A DNA stretch of 64,000 nt, taken from assembly GCF_047663525.1 (NCBI RefSeq), contig NC_092613.1, positions 2,629,501 to 2,693,500 on the forward strand, given 5' to 3'. Within the stretch, counting starts at the first letter, position 1. Each line of letters begins with the position of its first letter. Shown piece after piece: positions 1-12,346 of this stretch. The translations under genes were made by a program, and so were the position numbers. Source of the DNA: Anas platyrhynchos. Taxonomy: Eukaryota > Chordata > Aves > Anseriformes > Anatidae. The notes beneath the pieces are model-generated. The model made no database searches. It was not told the DNA's origin and saw nothing but the letters and a program-made list of their open reading frames with translations.

Positions 1-3000
1 ATGGGCGAATGGGGCTTGTAATGCGTTTTCTAGGGCCTGATTTTTCTGTCGTCTTCCATGCGGGCTAGGGATATATTTAGTTTTGCTCGGAAACAGCGAA
101 CCCGGAGGGTCCAGTTGCATGTGGGGCTGCATAAAGGCTCCCCTGGGGAGTTCAGTTGTACCCAAAGACTTCCTTTGGGGGCACTTTTGAATGGGCGAAA
201 GGGTCTTGAAACGAGTTTTCTCGGGCCCGATTTTTCAGTCGTGTCCGATTCCGGCTAGGGCTATATTTAGGCTTGCGTAGAAAGAGTGAACACGGAGGGT
301 CCAGTTGCATGTGGGGCTGCGTAAAGGCTCCCCTGGGGAGTTCACTTGTACCCAACGCCTTCCTCTGGGGGCACTTTTGGATGGGCGAAAGGGGCTCAGA
401 ACGCGTTTTCTGGGGCCCGATTTTTCAGTCGTCTCCCATGCCGGCTAGGGATATATTTAGGCTTGCTGTGAAAGAGCGAACCTGGAGGGTCCAGTTGCAT
501 GTGGTTCTGCAAAATGGCTCCCCTGGGGAGTTCAGTTGTACCCAAAGCCTTCCTTTGGGGACACATTTGGATGGGCCAAATGGACTCGCAATGCGTTTTC
601 TGAGGACCGCTTTTTCAGTCTTCTCCCTTTGCGGCTAGGGCTATATTTAGGCTTGCATAGAAAGAGTGAACCCGGAGGGTCCAGTTGCATGTGGTTCTGC
701 AAAATGGCTCCCCTGGGGAGATCAATTGTACCCAACGCCTTCCTTTGGGGGCACATTTGGATGGGCGAAAGGGACTCGCAATGCGTTTTCTGAGGCCCGG
801 ATTTTCAGTCTTCGCCCTTTGCGGCTAGGGCTATATTTAGGCTTGCGTAGAAAGAGTGAACCCAGAGGGTCCAGTTGTATGTGAGGCTGCGTAAAGGTTC
901 CCCTGGGGAGTTCAATTGTACCCAACGCCTTCCTTTGGGGGCACTTTTGGATGGGCGAATGGGGCTTGTAATGCGTTTTCTGGGGCCTGATTTTTCTGTA
1001 GTCTTCCATGCGGGCTAGGGCAATATTTAGTGTTGCTCGGAAACAGCGAACCCGGATGGTCCAGTTGCATGTGGGGCTGCGTAAAGGCTCCCCTGGGGAG
1101 TTCAGATGTACCCAAAGCCTTCCTCTCGGGGCACTTTTGGATGGTCCAAGGGGAATCGCAATGCGTTTTCTGAGGCCCGCTTTTTCAGTCTTCTCCCATT
1201 GCGCCTAGGGCTATATTTAGGCTTGCGTAGAAAGAGTGAACCCAGAGGGTCCAGTTCTTTGTGGGGCTGCAAAAAGGTTCCCCTGGGGAGTTCAATTGTA
1301 CCCAAAGCCTTCCTTTGGGGGCACTTTTGGATGGGCGAATGGGGCTTGTAATGCGTTTTCTGGGGCCAGATTTTTCAGTCATCTCCGACGACGCCTAGGG
1401 CTATATTTAGGGTTGCTGTGAAAGAGCGAACCCGGAGGGTCCAGTTGCATGTGGGACTGCGTAAAGGCTCCCCTGGGGAGTTCACTTGTACCCAAAGCCA
1501 TCCTTTGGGGGCACTTTTGGATGGGCGAAAGGGGCTCGGAAAGCGTTTTCTGGGGCTCCAGTTTTCTGTCGTCTCCCATGCCGGCTAGGGCTATATTTAG
1601 TGTTTTTCGGAAAGAGCGAAACCAAAGGGTCCAGTTGCATGTGGGGCTGCATAAAGGCTCCCCTGGGGAGTTCAGATGTACCCAAAGCCTTCCTTTGGGG
1701 GCACTTTTGGATGGTCCAAGGGGACTCGCAATGCGTTTTCTGAGGCCCGCTTTTTCGGTCTTCTCCATTTGCGGCTAGGGCTATATTTAGGCTTGCGTAG
1801 AAAGAGTGAACCCGGAGGGTCCAGTTGCATGTGGGGCTGCAAAAAGGCTCCCCTGGGGAGTTCAGTTGTACCCAACGCCTTCCTCTGGGGGCACTTTTGG
1901 ATGGGCGAAAGGGGCTCGGAAATCATTTCCTGGGGCCCGATTTTTCAGTCGTCTCCCATGCAGGCCAGGGCTATATTTGGGTTGCTGTGAAAAGTGAACC
2001 CGGAGGGTCCAGTTACATGTGGGACTGCGTAAAGGCTCCCCTGGGGAGTTGAGTTGTACCCAACGCCTTCCTTTGGGGGCACTTTTGGATGGGCGAATGG
2101 GGCTTGTAATGCGTTTTCTGGGGCCCGATTTTTCAGTCGTCTCCCATGTGAGCCAGGGCTATATTTAGGGTTGCTGTGAAAGAGCGAATACAGAGGGTCC
2201 AGTTGCATGTGGGACTGCGTAAAGGCTCCCCTGGGGAGTTCACTTGTACCCAAAGCCTTCCTTTGGGGGCACTTTTGGATGGGCGAAAGGGTCTTGTAAG
2301 GCGTTCTCTTGAGAACGATTTTTCAGTCGTCTCCGATGCCGCCTAGGGCTATATTTAGGCTTGCTGTGAAAGAGCGAACCTTGAGGGTCCAGTTGCATGT
2401 GGGGCTGCGTAAAGGCTCCCCTGGGGAGTTCACTTGTACCCAAAGCCTTCCTTTGGGGACACATTTGGATGGGCCAAATGGACTCGCAATGCGTTTTCTG
2501 AGGACCGCTTTTTCAGTCTTCTCCCTTTGCGGCTAGGGCTATATTTAGGCTTGCATAGAAAGAGTGAACCCGGAGGGTCCAGTTGCATGTGGTTCTGCAA
2601 AATGGCTCCCCTGGGGAGATCAATTGTACCCAACGCCTTCCTTTGGGGGCACATTTGGATGGGCGAAAGGGACTCGCAATGCGTTTTCTGAGGCCCGGAT
2701 TTTCAGTCTTCTCCCTTTGCGGCTAGGGCTATATTTAGGCTTGCGTAGAAAGAGTGAACCCAGAGGGTCCAGTTGTATGTGGGGCTGCAAAAAGGTTCCC
2801 CTGGGGAGTTCAATTGTACCCAACGCCTTCCTTTGGGGGCACTTTTGGATGGGCGAATGGGGCTTGTAATGCGTTTTCTGGGGCCTGATTTTTCTGTCGT
2901 CTTCCATGCGGGCTAGGGCAATATTTAGTGTTGCTCGGAAACAGCGAACCCGGAGGGTCCAGTTGCATATGGGGCTGCGTAAAGGCTCCCCTGGGGAGTT

Positions 3001-6000
3001 CACTTGTACCCAAAGACTTCCTTTGGGGGCACTTTTGAATGGGCAAAAGGGTCTTGTAACGAGTTTTCTCGGGCCCGATTTTTCAGTCGTGTCCGATTCC
3101 GGCTAGGGCTATATTTAGGCTTGCGTAGAAAGAGTGAACACGGAGGTTCCAGTTGCATGGGGGGCTGCGTAAAGGCTCCCCTGGGGAGTTCACTTGTACC
3201 CAAAGCCTTCCTTTGGGGGCACATTTGGATAGGCGAAAGGGACTCGCAATGCGTTTTCTGAGGCCCGCTTTTTCAGTCTTCTCCCTTTGCGGCTAGGGCT
3301 ATATTTACGCTTGCGTAGAAAGAGTGAACCCAGAGGGTCCAGTTGCATGTGGGGCTGCAAAAAGGCTCCACTGGGGAGTTCAATTGTACCCAAAGCCTTC
3401 CTTTGGGGGCACTTTTGGATGGGCGAATGGGGCTTGTAATGCGTTTTCTGGGGCCTGATTTTTCAGTCGTCTCCGACGACGCCTAGGGCTATATTTAGGG
3501 TTGCTGTGAAAGAGCGAACCCGGAGGGTCCAGTTGCATGTGGGACTGCGTAAAGGCTCCCCTGGGGAGTTCAGATGTACCCAAAGCCTTCCTTTGGGGGC
3601 ACTTTTGGATGGGCGAAAAGCGCTCGGAATGCGTTTTCTGGGGCCCGAGTTTTCAGTCATCTCCCATGCCGGCTAGGGCTATATTTAGTGTTTTTCGGAA
3701 AGAGCGAAACCAAAGGGTCCAGTTGCATGTGGGGCTGCATAAAGGCTCCCCTGGGGAGTTCAGATGTACCCAAAGCCTTCCTTTGGGGGCACTTTTGGAT
3801 GGTCCAAGGGGACTCGCAATGCGTTTTCTGAGGCCCGCTTTTTCGGTCTTCTCCATTTGCGGCTAGGGCTATATTTAGGCTTGCGTAGAAAGAGTGAACC
3901 CGGAGGGTCCAGTTGCATGTGGGGCTGCAAAAAGGCTCCCCTGGGGAGTTCAGTTGTACCCAGTGCCTTCCTCTGGGGGCACTTTTGGATGGGCGAAAGG
4001 GGCTCGGAAATCATTTCCTGGGGCCCGATTTTTCAGTCGTCTCCCATGCAGGCCAGGGCTATATTTGGGTTGCTGAGAAAAGTGAACCCGGAGGGTCCAG
4101 TTGCATGTGGGACTGCGTAAAGGCTCCCCTGGGGAGTTCACTTGTACCCAAAGCCTTCCTTTGGGGGCACTTTTGGATGGGCGAAAGGGGCTCAGAACGC
4201 GTTTTATGGGGCCCGATTTTTCAGTCGTCTCCCATGCCGGCTAGTTATATATTTAGGCTTGCTGTGAAAGAGCGAACCTGGAGGGTCCAGTTGCATGTGG
4301 TTCTGCAAAATGGCTCCCCTGGGGAGTTCACTTGTACCCAAAGCCTTCCTCTGGGGGCACTTTTGGATGGGCGAAAGGGGCTCGGAAATCGTTTTCTGGG
4401 GCTCGAGTTTTCTGTCGTCTCCCATGCCGGCTATGGATATATTTAGTGTTTTTCGGAAAGAGCGAAACCAAAGGGTCCAGTTGCATGTGGGGCTGCATAA
4501 AGGCTCCCCTGGGGAGTTCAGATGTACCCAAAGCCTTCCTTTGGGGGCACTTTTGGATGGTCCAAGGGGACTCGCAATGCGTTTTCTGAGGCCCGCTTTT
4601 TCGGTCTTCTCCATTTGCGGCTAGGGCTATATTTAGGCTTGCGTAGAAAGAGTGAACCCGGAGGGTTCAGTTGCATGTGGGGCTGCAAAAAGGCTCCCCT
4701 GGGGAGTTCAGTTGTACCCAAAGCCTTCCTCTCGGGGCACTTCTGGATGGGCGAAAGGGGCTCAGAAATCATTTCCTGGGGCCCGATTTTTCAGTCGTCT
4801 CCCATGCAGGCCGGTGCTATATTTAGGGTTGCTGTGAAAAGTGAACCCGGAGGGTCCAGTTGCATGTGGGACTGCGTAAAGGCTCCCCTGGGGAGTTCAA
4901 TTGTACCCAAAGCCTTCCTTTGGGGGCACTTTTGGATGGGCGAATGGGGCTTGTAATGCGTTTTCTGGGGCCAGATTTTTCAGTCATCTCCGACGACGCC
5001 TAGGGCTATATTTAGGGTTGCTGTGAAAGAGCGAACCCGGAGGGTCCAGTTGCATGTGGGGCTGCATAAAGGCTCCCCTGGGGAGTTCACTTGTACCCAA
5101 AGCCTTCCTCTGGGGGCACTTTTGGATGGGCGAAAGGGGCTCGGAAAGCGTTTTCTGGGGCTCGAGTTTTCTGTCGTCTCCCATGCCGGCTAGGGCTATA
5201 TTTAGTGTTTTTCGGAAAGAGCGAAACCAAAGGGTCCAGTTGCATGTGGGGCTGCATAAAGGCTCCCCTGGGGAGTTCAGATGTACCCAAAGCCTTCCTT
5301 TGGGGGCACTTTTGGATGGTCCAAGGGGACTCGCAATGCGTTTTCTGAGGCCCGCTTTTTCGGTCTTCTCCATTTGCGGCTAGGGCTATATTTAGGCTTG
5401 CGTAGAAAGAGTGAACCCGGAGGGTCCAGTTGCATGTGGGGCTGCAAAAAGGCTCCCCTGGGGAGTTCAGTTGTACCCAACGCCTTCCTCTGGGGGCACT
5501 TTTGGATGGGCGAAAGGGGCTCGGAAATCATTTCCTGGGGCCCGATTTTTCAGTCGTCTCCCATGCAGGCCAGGGCTATATTTGGGTTGCTGTGAAAAGT
5601 GAACCCGGAGGGTCCAGTTGCATGTGGGACTGCGTAAAGGCTCCCCTGGGGAGTTCACTTGTACCCAAAGCCTTCCTTTGGGGGCACTTTTGGATGGGCG
5701 AAAGGGGCTTGGAAATCATTTCCTGGGGCCCGATTTTTCAGTCGTCTCCCATGCCGGCTAGGGATATATTTAGGCTTGCTGTGAAAGAGCGAATAAGGAG
5801 GGTCCAGTTGCATGTGGTTCTGCAAAATGGCTCCCATGGGGAGTTCAGATGTACCCAAAGCCTTCCTTTGGGGACACATTTGGATGGGCCAAATGGACTC
5901 GCAATGCGTTTTCTGAGGACCGCTTTTTCAGTCTTCTCCCTTTGCGGCTAGGGCTATATTTAGGCTTGCATAGAAAGAGTGAACCTGGAGAGTCCAGTTG

Positions 6001-6807
6001 CATGTGGTTCTGCAAAATGGCTCCCCTGGGGAGTTCACTTGTACCCAAAGCCTTCCTTTGGGGGCACTTTTGGATAGGCGAAAGGGACTCGCAATGCGTT
6101 TTCTGAGGCCCGCTTTTTCAGTCTTCTCCCTTTGCGGCTAGGGCTATATTTAGGCTTGCGTAGAAAGAGTGAACCCAGAGGGTCCAGTTGCATGTGGGGC
6201 TGCAAAAAGGTTCCCCTGGGGAGTTCAATTTTACCCAACGCCTTCCTTTGGGGGCACTTTTGGATGGGCGAATGGGGCTTGTAATGCGTTTTCTGGGGCC
6301 TGATTTTTCTGTCGTCTTCCATGCGGGCTAGGGCAATATTTAGTGTTGCTCGGAAACAGCGAACCCGGAGGGTCCAGTTGCATGTGGGACTTCGTTAAGG
6401 CTCCCCTGGGGAGTTCAGTTGTACCCAAAGCCTTCCTTTGGGTGCACTTTTGGATGGGCGAAAGGGTCTTGTAACGATTTTTCTCGGGCCCGATTTTTCA
6501 GTCATCTCCCATGCAGGCCAGTGCTATATTTAGGGTTGCTGTGAAAAGTGAACAAGGAGGGTCCAGTTGCATGTGGTTCTGCAAAATGGCTCCCCTGGGG
6601 AGTTCAGATGTACCCAAAGCCTTCCTTTGAGGGCACTTTTGGATGGGCGAAAGGGGCTCGGAAAGCGTTTTCTGGGGCCCGAGTTTTCAGTCGTCTCCCA
6701 TGTGAGCCAGGGCTATATTTAGGCTTGCTGTGAAAGAGCGAATACGGAGGGTCTAGTGTCATGTGGGACTGCGTAAAGGCTCCCCTAGGGAGTTCTGTTG
6801 TACCCAA
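1..6807 (+). repeat. ~190 bp tandem satellite, forward orientation (about 36 units)
   Basis: The phrase GGCTAGGGCTATATTTAG recurs every ~190 bp (251, 441, 631, 821, 1011, 1201 and on) to the end of the array. Units differ by scattered substitutions. Every unit carries a G-rich half with GGGGCCCGA (a HaeIII site) and a short palindromic half, CTCCCCTGGGGAG, followed by CCCAAAG...CTTTGGG. The many overlapping open frames here are by-products of a 190 bp unit without in-frame stops and are not genes. Copies 10 units apart (about 532 and 2430) and 4 units apart (about 3537, 4295 and 5054) are nearly identical, which indicates higher-order repeats. The array is probably centromeric or pericentromeric; that role is inference. 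Identity with the duck HaeIII 190 bp family is possible but untested. Confidence 0.95.
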
Positions 6808-6847
6808 AGCCCATCTTACGTGAAGATTAACTCTGCATAGGATCTTT
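6808..6847. other. Non-satellite spacer at satellite inversion point
   Basis: The forward satellite stops after GTACCCAAAGCC. About 40 bp of AT-richer sequence follows that I cannot match to the unit. The reverse-complement satellite then begins with ACGCAGCCCCACATG. This is the centre of a kilobase-scale inverted repeat. Confidence 0.8.
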
Positions 6848-8030
6848 TACGCAGCCCCACATGCAACTGGACCCTCGTTATTCATGCTTTCCGAGCAAGC
6901 CTAAACATAGTTCTAGCTGGCATCGGAGATGACTGAAAAATCGGGCTCCAGAAAACGCGTTCTGAGCCGCTTTGGACCATCCAAGAGTGCCCCTAAGGAA
7001 GTCTTTGGGTACAACTGAACTCCCCTGGGGAGCCTTCACGCAGCCCCACATGATACTGGACCCTTTCTGTTTCCTCTTTCTGAGCTACCCGAAACATATC
7101 CCTACCCGGCATGGGAGAGGAATTCAAAATATGGCACGAGAAAATGCGTTCAAAGCCCTTTTCTCCCATCCAAAAGTGCGCCCTTAGAAAGGCTTTGGGT
7201 ACAAGTAAACTCCCCAGGGGAGCCTTCACACAGCCCCACATGCAACTGGACCCTCTGTGTTCGCTCTTTCTGAGCAACACGAAACATACCCCTACCCGGC
7301 ATGGGAGACGAATTCAAAAATGGGCCCCAGAAAATGCGTACTAAGTCCCTTTTGCCCATCAAAAAGTGCCCCCTTAGAAAGGCTTTGGGTACAATTGAAC
7401 TCCCCAGGGGAGCCTTAACGCAGTCACACATGCAACTGGACCGTCTGTCTTCACTCTTTCTGAGCAACCCGAAACATAGCCCTACCCGGAAAGAGAGACG
7501 AATGAAAAATTGGTCCCCAGAAAATGCATTCAAAGACTGTTTCACCCATCCATAAGTTCCCACAAAGGAAGGCTTTGGGGACAACTGAACTCCCCAGGGG
7601 AGCCCTCACGAAGCCCCACATGCACTGGACCCTCTTTCTTCGCTCTTTCTGAGCAACCCCAATAATATCCTTCCCCGGATTTTGAGAGGAATTGAAAACA
7701 TGGTCCGAGAAAATGCGTTCAAAGATCCTTTCGCCCATCCAATAGTGCCGCCAAAGGAAGTCTTTGGGTACAACTGAACTCCCCAGGGGAGCCTTCACGC
7801 AGCCCCATATGCCTCTGGACCCTCTTTCTTCGCTCTTTCTGAGCAACCCCAATAATATCCTTCCCCTGATTCGGAGAGGAATTCAAAAGAGGGCCCGAGA
7901 AATGGAGTTCAAAGCCCCTTTCGCCCATCAAAAAGTGCCCCAAAGGAAGGCTTTTGGTACAAGTGAACTCCCCAGGGGACCTTCACACAGGCTGAAAAAT
8001 TGGGCCCCAGAAAACGCGTTCATTTAAGAA
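6848..8030 (-). repeat. ~190 bp satellite, inverted block (about 6 units)
   Basis: This is the same unit as the left array but on the opposite strand. The phrase CAGCCCCACATG plus ACTGGACCCT recurs at about 6865, 7053, 7240, 7430, 7620 and 7800, spacing 186-190 bp. These units are more diverged from each other than the forward units are, and the last one breaks off near 8030 before telomere-like sequence. Confidence 0.92.
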
Positions 8031-8033
8031 TAT

Positions 8034-8230
8034 GGTGAGTGGGTTAGGTTAATGTTTCGGGTTCTGGTTAGGTTTAGATTAGGGTGAGAGTATTAGGGTT
8101 AGGTTTAGGGATAGGGTTAGAGAATTAGGTTTAGTGTAAGGGTAAGTTTTTGGTTTAATGTAACTTTTTTTTAGCGTAAGGTTAAGGGTTAAGTTTTGGA
8201 TAAGAGTAAGGGTTAGAGTTAGGGTACGTG
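8034..8230 (+). repeat. Degenerate telomere-like (TTAGGG) tract
   Basis: The plus strand carries many TTAGGG, TTAGGTT and GTTAGGG variants separated by one- to four-base drifts, for example GTATTAGGGTTAGGTTTAGGG near 8090. The G-rich strand is the plus strand, the orientation expected at the right-hand end of a chromosome. The amount of decay says it is interstitial and old, not a live telomere. Confidence 0.88.
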
Positions 8231-8325
8231 TTAAAGGGTTAGAGGAAGGGGAAGAGGAAGGGGAATGGAAAGGGGAAGGGGAAGGAGAAGGGTAACGGGA
8301 ACGGGAATAGGAACGGGAAGGGTTA
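8231..8325. repeat. Purine-only tract (GGAAGG/GGGAAC type)
   Basis: About 95 bp of almost pure purine on the plus strand (GAGGAAGGGGAAGAGGAAGG and similar), joining the telomere-like tract to the GC-rich satellite. Such tracts can form triplex or G-quadruplex structures. Confidence 0.8.
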
Positions 8326-8329
8326 ATGT

Positions 8330-11300
8330 ACTGGCCGTCCCGGTGCCGGGTTTCAGTCCCATGAGGATGGGAGGCTTGCCGTCCCGAGCTCCCGGGTGCC
8401 TCCGTCCGGAGGCGAGGAAGCAGACCGTCCCGAGCCCCTTGGTTCCGGTCTTGGGAGACAAATAGTGCTAGCCGCACCAGGGTCCAGAGCCGACCTCGGG
8501 TGTCTCGGAGACGGCTATCCAATGGCACAGGTATCTGGCCACATACGGCGCGGTGCTTGCCGTGCGTTGAACGAGGTTGTTGCTGTCGAGACTTTCGGGA
8601 ACCGGCTGTTCCGAAATCTGTGGACAGTGTCGGGCGGCATGCCGGCAGACTGTCCCGTGTCCCGGGGGACCGGCCTCGATCGGCACGTTGGCCGGCTGTG
8701 CCGTGAAGCGGGAGGCTGGTGTCCGCTGCTATTGGGACTCGCCGTTCCGGTTCTATCCCCTGAGGATCGGCGAAAGACCAGCCCACGCTCCCGGTTATAT
8801 CCGTTTGGAGGCACGGGAGCCGACCGTCCCGAGCCCCTTGAGGTAGGTCGTGGGAAACGTGTGTGCTAGCCAAACCACGGTCCGGGCCCCGTCTCGGGCG
8901 GATCGGAAAAGGCGAGCCCACGACACGGCTGTGCGGCCACGAGCTGCATGCGTAGCAGCCTGTTCTGAAACAGGAGGTTGTCATCCGCAGCCTCGGGGGC
9001 TGCCTGTCCACGACACCAAAGCTTCCCGAACAGCCACGCTCCGGTCCTGGGCGATGTGTGTGCTAGCCGCACTAGGTCCCGGTCGGACCTCCATCGGCTC
9101 CGCTATTTCGATCGCAGGAAACGTGTGTCCCTCTACGGGCTGCGTGGGTCCGGCTTCCCAAGCCCCTAGGCTCCGGTCCTGCGCGATGTGTGTGCTAGCC
9201 GCACCGGGGTCCGGGTCCCTTCTCGGGCGGACTGGGGACAACGATCCCAAGACACGGTAGTCCGGCCATGAGCGGCATGGGAGCCAGACTTGCCGCGAAG
9301 CATGAGGCTGCCATCCGCCGGCTTGTGGGCTGCCAGTCACGGAGACATGGGGTTCTGTCCTCTCGGGAGCGGCAGCCGTCCGTCCCGAACACCCACGCTC
9401 CTATCCTGGGTGACGTGTGTGCTAGCCTCACCGGGGTCTGGGTCCCGCCTTGGGCGGCTCGAGGAAAGTGATCCCACGACACGGGTGACCGGCCACAAGC
9501 CGAGTGGGTGCCAGCCTTGCCGCGAAGCAGGAGGCTGTGGTCCGCTCGCTCGGGAACTGTCCGTCCCCGAGACAGGGGTTCTGTCCAGTCCGGAGCGGCG
9601 GCCATCCTTCCCGAACGCCTAGATTCCGGTCCTGGGAGACACGTATGCTAGACGCGCATGGGTAAGAATCCCTTCCCGGGCGGATTGCGGACAACGATCC
9701 CATGACACGGTAGTCCGGCCACGAGCTGCATGCATCGCAGCCGTGTCGTGAAACAGGAGGCTGTGATCCGCTGGCTCAGGGAGTGGCTGTCCCCGAGACC
9801 AGGGGTTCTGTCCTGTCCGGAGCTGCAGCCGTCCTTCCCGAATGCCTAGGCTCCGGTCCTGGGCAACGTGTGTGCTAGCTGCACCGGGGTCCGGGTCCCG
9901 TTTCGGGTGGACTGGGGACAGCGATCCCATGACACAGTTGTCGGGCCACGAGCGGCGTGGGAGCCAGACTTGCCGCGAAGTGTGAGGCTGTCATCCGCTG
10001 CCTCGTGGGCTGGCAGTCGCGGTAACCCGGGGTTCTTTCCTGTCCAGAGTGGCAGCCATCCGTATCAACACCCTGGGCTCCGATCCTGGGCGACATGTGT
10101 GCTAGCCGGACCGCGGTCCGGGTCCCACGTCAATCGGCTCCGGGAAAGCGATTGCAGGACACGGGTGTCCGTCTACGGGCAGTATGGGACCAGCTGTGCA
10201 GACCTCCTTGGCTCCGATCCTGGGCGACGAGTGTGCTAGCCGCAACGGGGTCCGGGTTCTGTCTCGGGCGGCTCGGGGAAGGAGATCCCACGACACAGTG
10301 GTCCGGCCACGAGCTGCATGCGTCGCAGCCGTGTCGTGAAACAGGAGGCTGTGATCCGCTGGCTCAGGGAGTGGCTGTCCCCGAGACCAGGGGTTCTGTC
10401 CTGTCCGGAGCGGTGGCCCTCCTTCCCGAACACCCATGTTCCTGTCCTGGGCGACGTGTGTGTTAGCTGGACCGCGGTCCGGGTCGGACATCTGTCGGCT
10501 CCACTATGGCGATCGCAGAACACGAGTGTCCCTCCACAGGCAGTGTGGGTCCGGCTTTCCGAACCCCTAGGCTACATCCTGGGGGACTTGTGTGCTAGCC
10601 GCACCGGGGTCCGGGTCCCGCCTTGGGCGGCTCGAGGAAAGTGATCCCACGACACGGGTGACCGGCCACAAGCCGAGTGGGTGCCAGCCTTGCCGCGAAG
10701 CAGGAGGCTGTGGTCCGCTCGCTCGGGAACTGTCCGTCCCCGAGACAGGGGTTCTGTCCAGTCCGGAGCGGCGGCCGTCCTTCCCGAACGACTAGACTCC
10801 GGTCCTGGGAGACGTGTATGCTAGCCGCGCAGGGGTAAGAATCCCGTTTCGGGCGGATTGGGGACAACGATCCCATGACACGGTAGTCCGGCCACGAGCG
10901 GCATGGGAGCCAGACTTGCCGCGAAGTGTGAGGCTGTCATCCGCCGCCTCGTGGGCTGGCAGTCGCGGTGACCCGGGGTTCTTTCCTGTCCGGAGCGGCA
11001 GCCGTCCATATCGACACCCTGGGCTCCGATCCTGGGCGACGTGTGTGCTAGCCGGACCGCGGTCCGGGTCCCACGTCAATCGGCTCCGGCAAAGAGTTTG
11101 CAGGACACGGGTGTCTGTCTACGGGCAGTGTGGGACCACCTGTGCAGAGCTCCTTGGCTCCGGTCCTGGGCGACGATTGTGCTAGCTGCACCGGGGTTCG
11201 GGTTCTGTCTCGGGCGGCTTGAGGAAGGTGATCCCACGACACGGGTGACCGGCCACAAGCCGAGTGGGTGCCAGCCTTGCCGCGAAGCAGGAGGCTGTGG

Positions 11301-12321
11301 TCCGCTCGCTCGGGAACTGTCCGTCCCCGAGACAGGGGTTCTGTCCAGTCCGGAGCGGCGGCCGTCCTTCCTGAACGCCTAGATTCCGGTCCTGGGAGAC
11401 ACGTATGCTAGACGCGCATGGGTAAGAATCCCTTCCCGGGCGGATTGCGGACAACGATCCCATGACACGGTAGTCCGGCCACGAGCTGCATGCATCGCAG
11501 CCGTGTCGTGAAACAGGAGGCTGTGATCCGCTGGCTCAGGGAGTGGCTGTCCCCGAGACCAGGGGTTCTGTCCTGTCCGGAGCTGCAGCCGTCCTTCCCG
11601 AATGCCTAGGCTCCGGTCCTGGGCAACGTGTGTGCTAGCTGCACCGGGGTCCGGGTCCCGTTTCGGGTGGACTGGGGACAGCGATCCCATGACACAGTTG
11701 TCGGGCCACGAGCGGCGTGGGAGCCAGACTTGCCGCGAAGTGTGAGGCTGTCATCCGCTGCCTCGTGGGCTGGCAGTCGCGGTAACCCGGGGTTCTTTCC
11801 TGTCCAGAGTGGCAGCCATCCGTATCGACACCCTGGGCTCCGATCCTGGGCGACATGTGTGCTAGCCGGACCGCGGTCCGGGTCCCACGTCAATCGGCTC
11901 CGGGAAAGCGATTGCAGGACACGGGTGTCCGTCTACGGGCAGTGTGGGACCAGCTGTGCAGAGCTCCTTGGCTCCGATCCTGGGCGACGAGTGTGCTAGC
12001 CGCACCGGGGTCCGGGTTCTGTCTCGGGCGGACTGGGGACAGCGACCCCACGACACGGTTGTCCGGCCACGAGCGCCGTGGGAGCCAGACTTGCCACAAA
12101 GCGTGAAGCTGTCATCCGCCGCCTCAGGGCTGGCAGTCGCGGGGACCTGGGTTTCTGTTGTCTGCGGAGCGTCAGGCGTCCGTCCCGAACACCCACGCTC
12201 CTATCCTGGGCGACGTGTGTGCTAGCTGCACTGGGGTCCAGGTCGGACCTCTGTCGGCTCTTTATGGCGATCGCAGGACACGAGTGTCCCTCCACGGGCA
12301 GCGTGGGTCCAGCTTCCCAAG
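8330..12321 (+). repeat. GC-rich satellite, ~228 bp and ~130 bp units with ~1760 bp higher-order repeat
   Basis: The anchor GTGTGCTAGCCGCACCGGGG and variants recur at about 9188, 9417, 9645, 9873, 10098, 10230, 10460, 10590, 10816, 11045, 11173, 11404, 11632, 11858, 11990 and 12220. Spacings are therefore ~228 bp, with recurring ~130 bp short units. The stretch 9618-10239 reappears almost unchanged at 11378-11999, an offset of 1760 bp. The left part (8330-9050) is more diverged. It shows no relation to the 190 bp satellite. The long open frames on both strands inside it are repeat by-products. Confidence 0.93.
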
Positions 12322-12346
12322 CAATTTTTTTCTGTGATCAAAACAG

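Noticed and set aside
58-7900. Dozens of overlapping open frames of 60-180 codons on both strands
   Set aside because: All are translations of the 190 bp satellite. The same peptides recur every unit and in both strands, so they are not genes.
1-8030. CENP-B box in the satellite
   Set aside because: I searched the unit on both strands for the TTCG....A..CGGG pattern and found no match.
8034-8230. Active telomere
   Set aside because: The TTAGGG-like sequence is too degenerate and is flanked on both sides by other DNA.
8079-12295. Long open frames in the GC-rich region (up to 310 codons)
   Set aside because: The region is a tandem satellite with few AT-rich stops. Peptides repeat with the 228/130 bp units and have no family motif.
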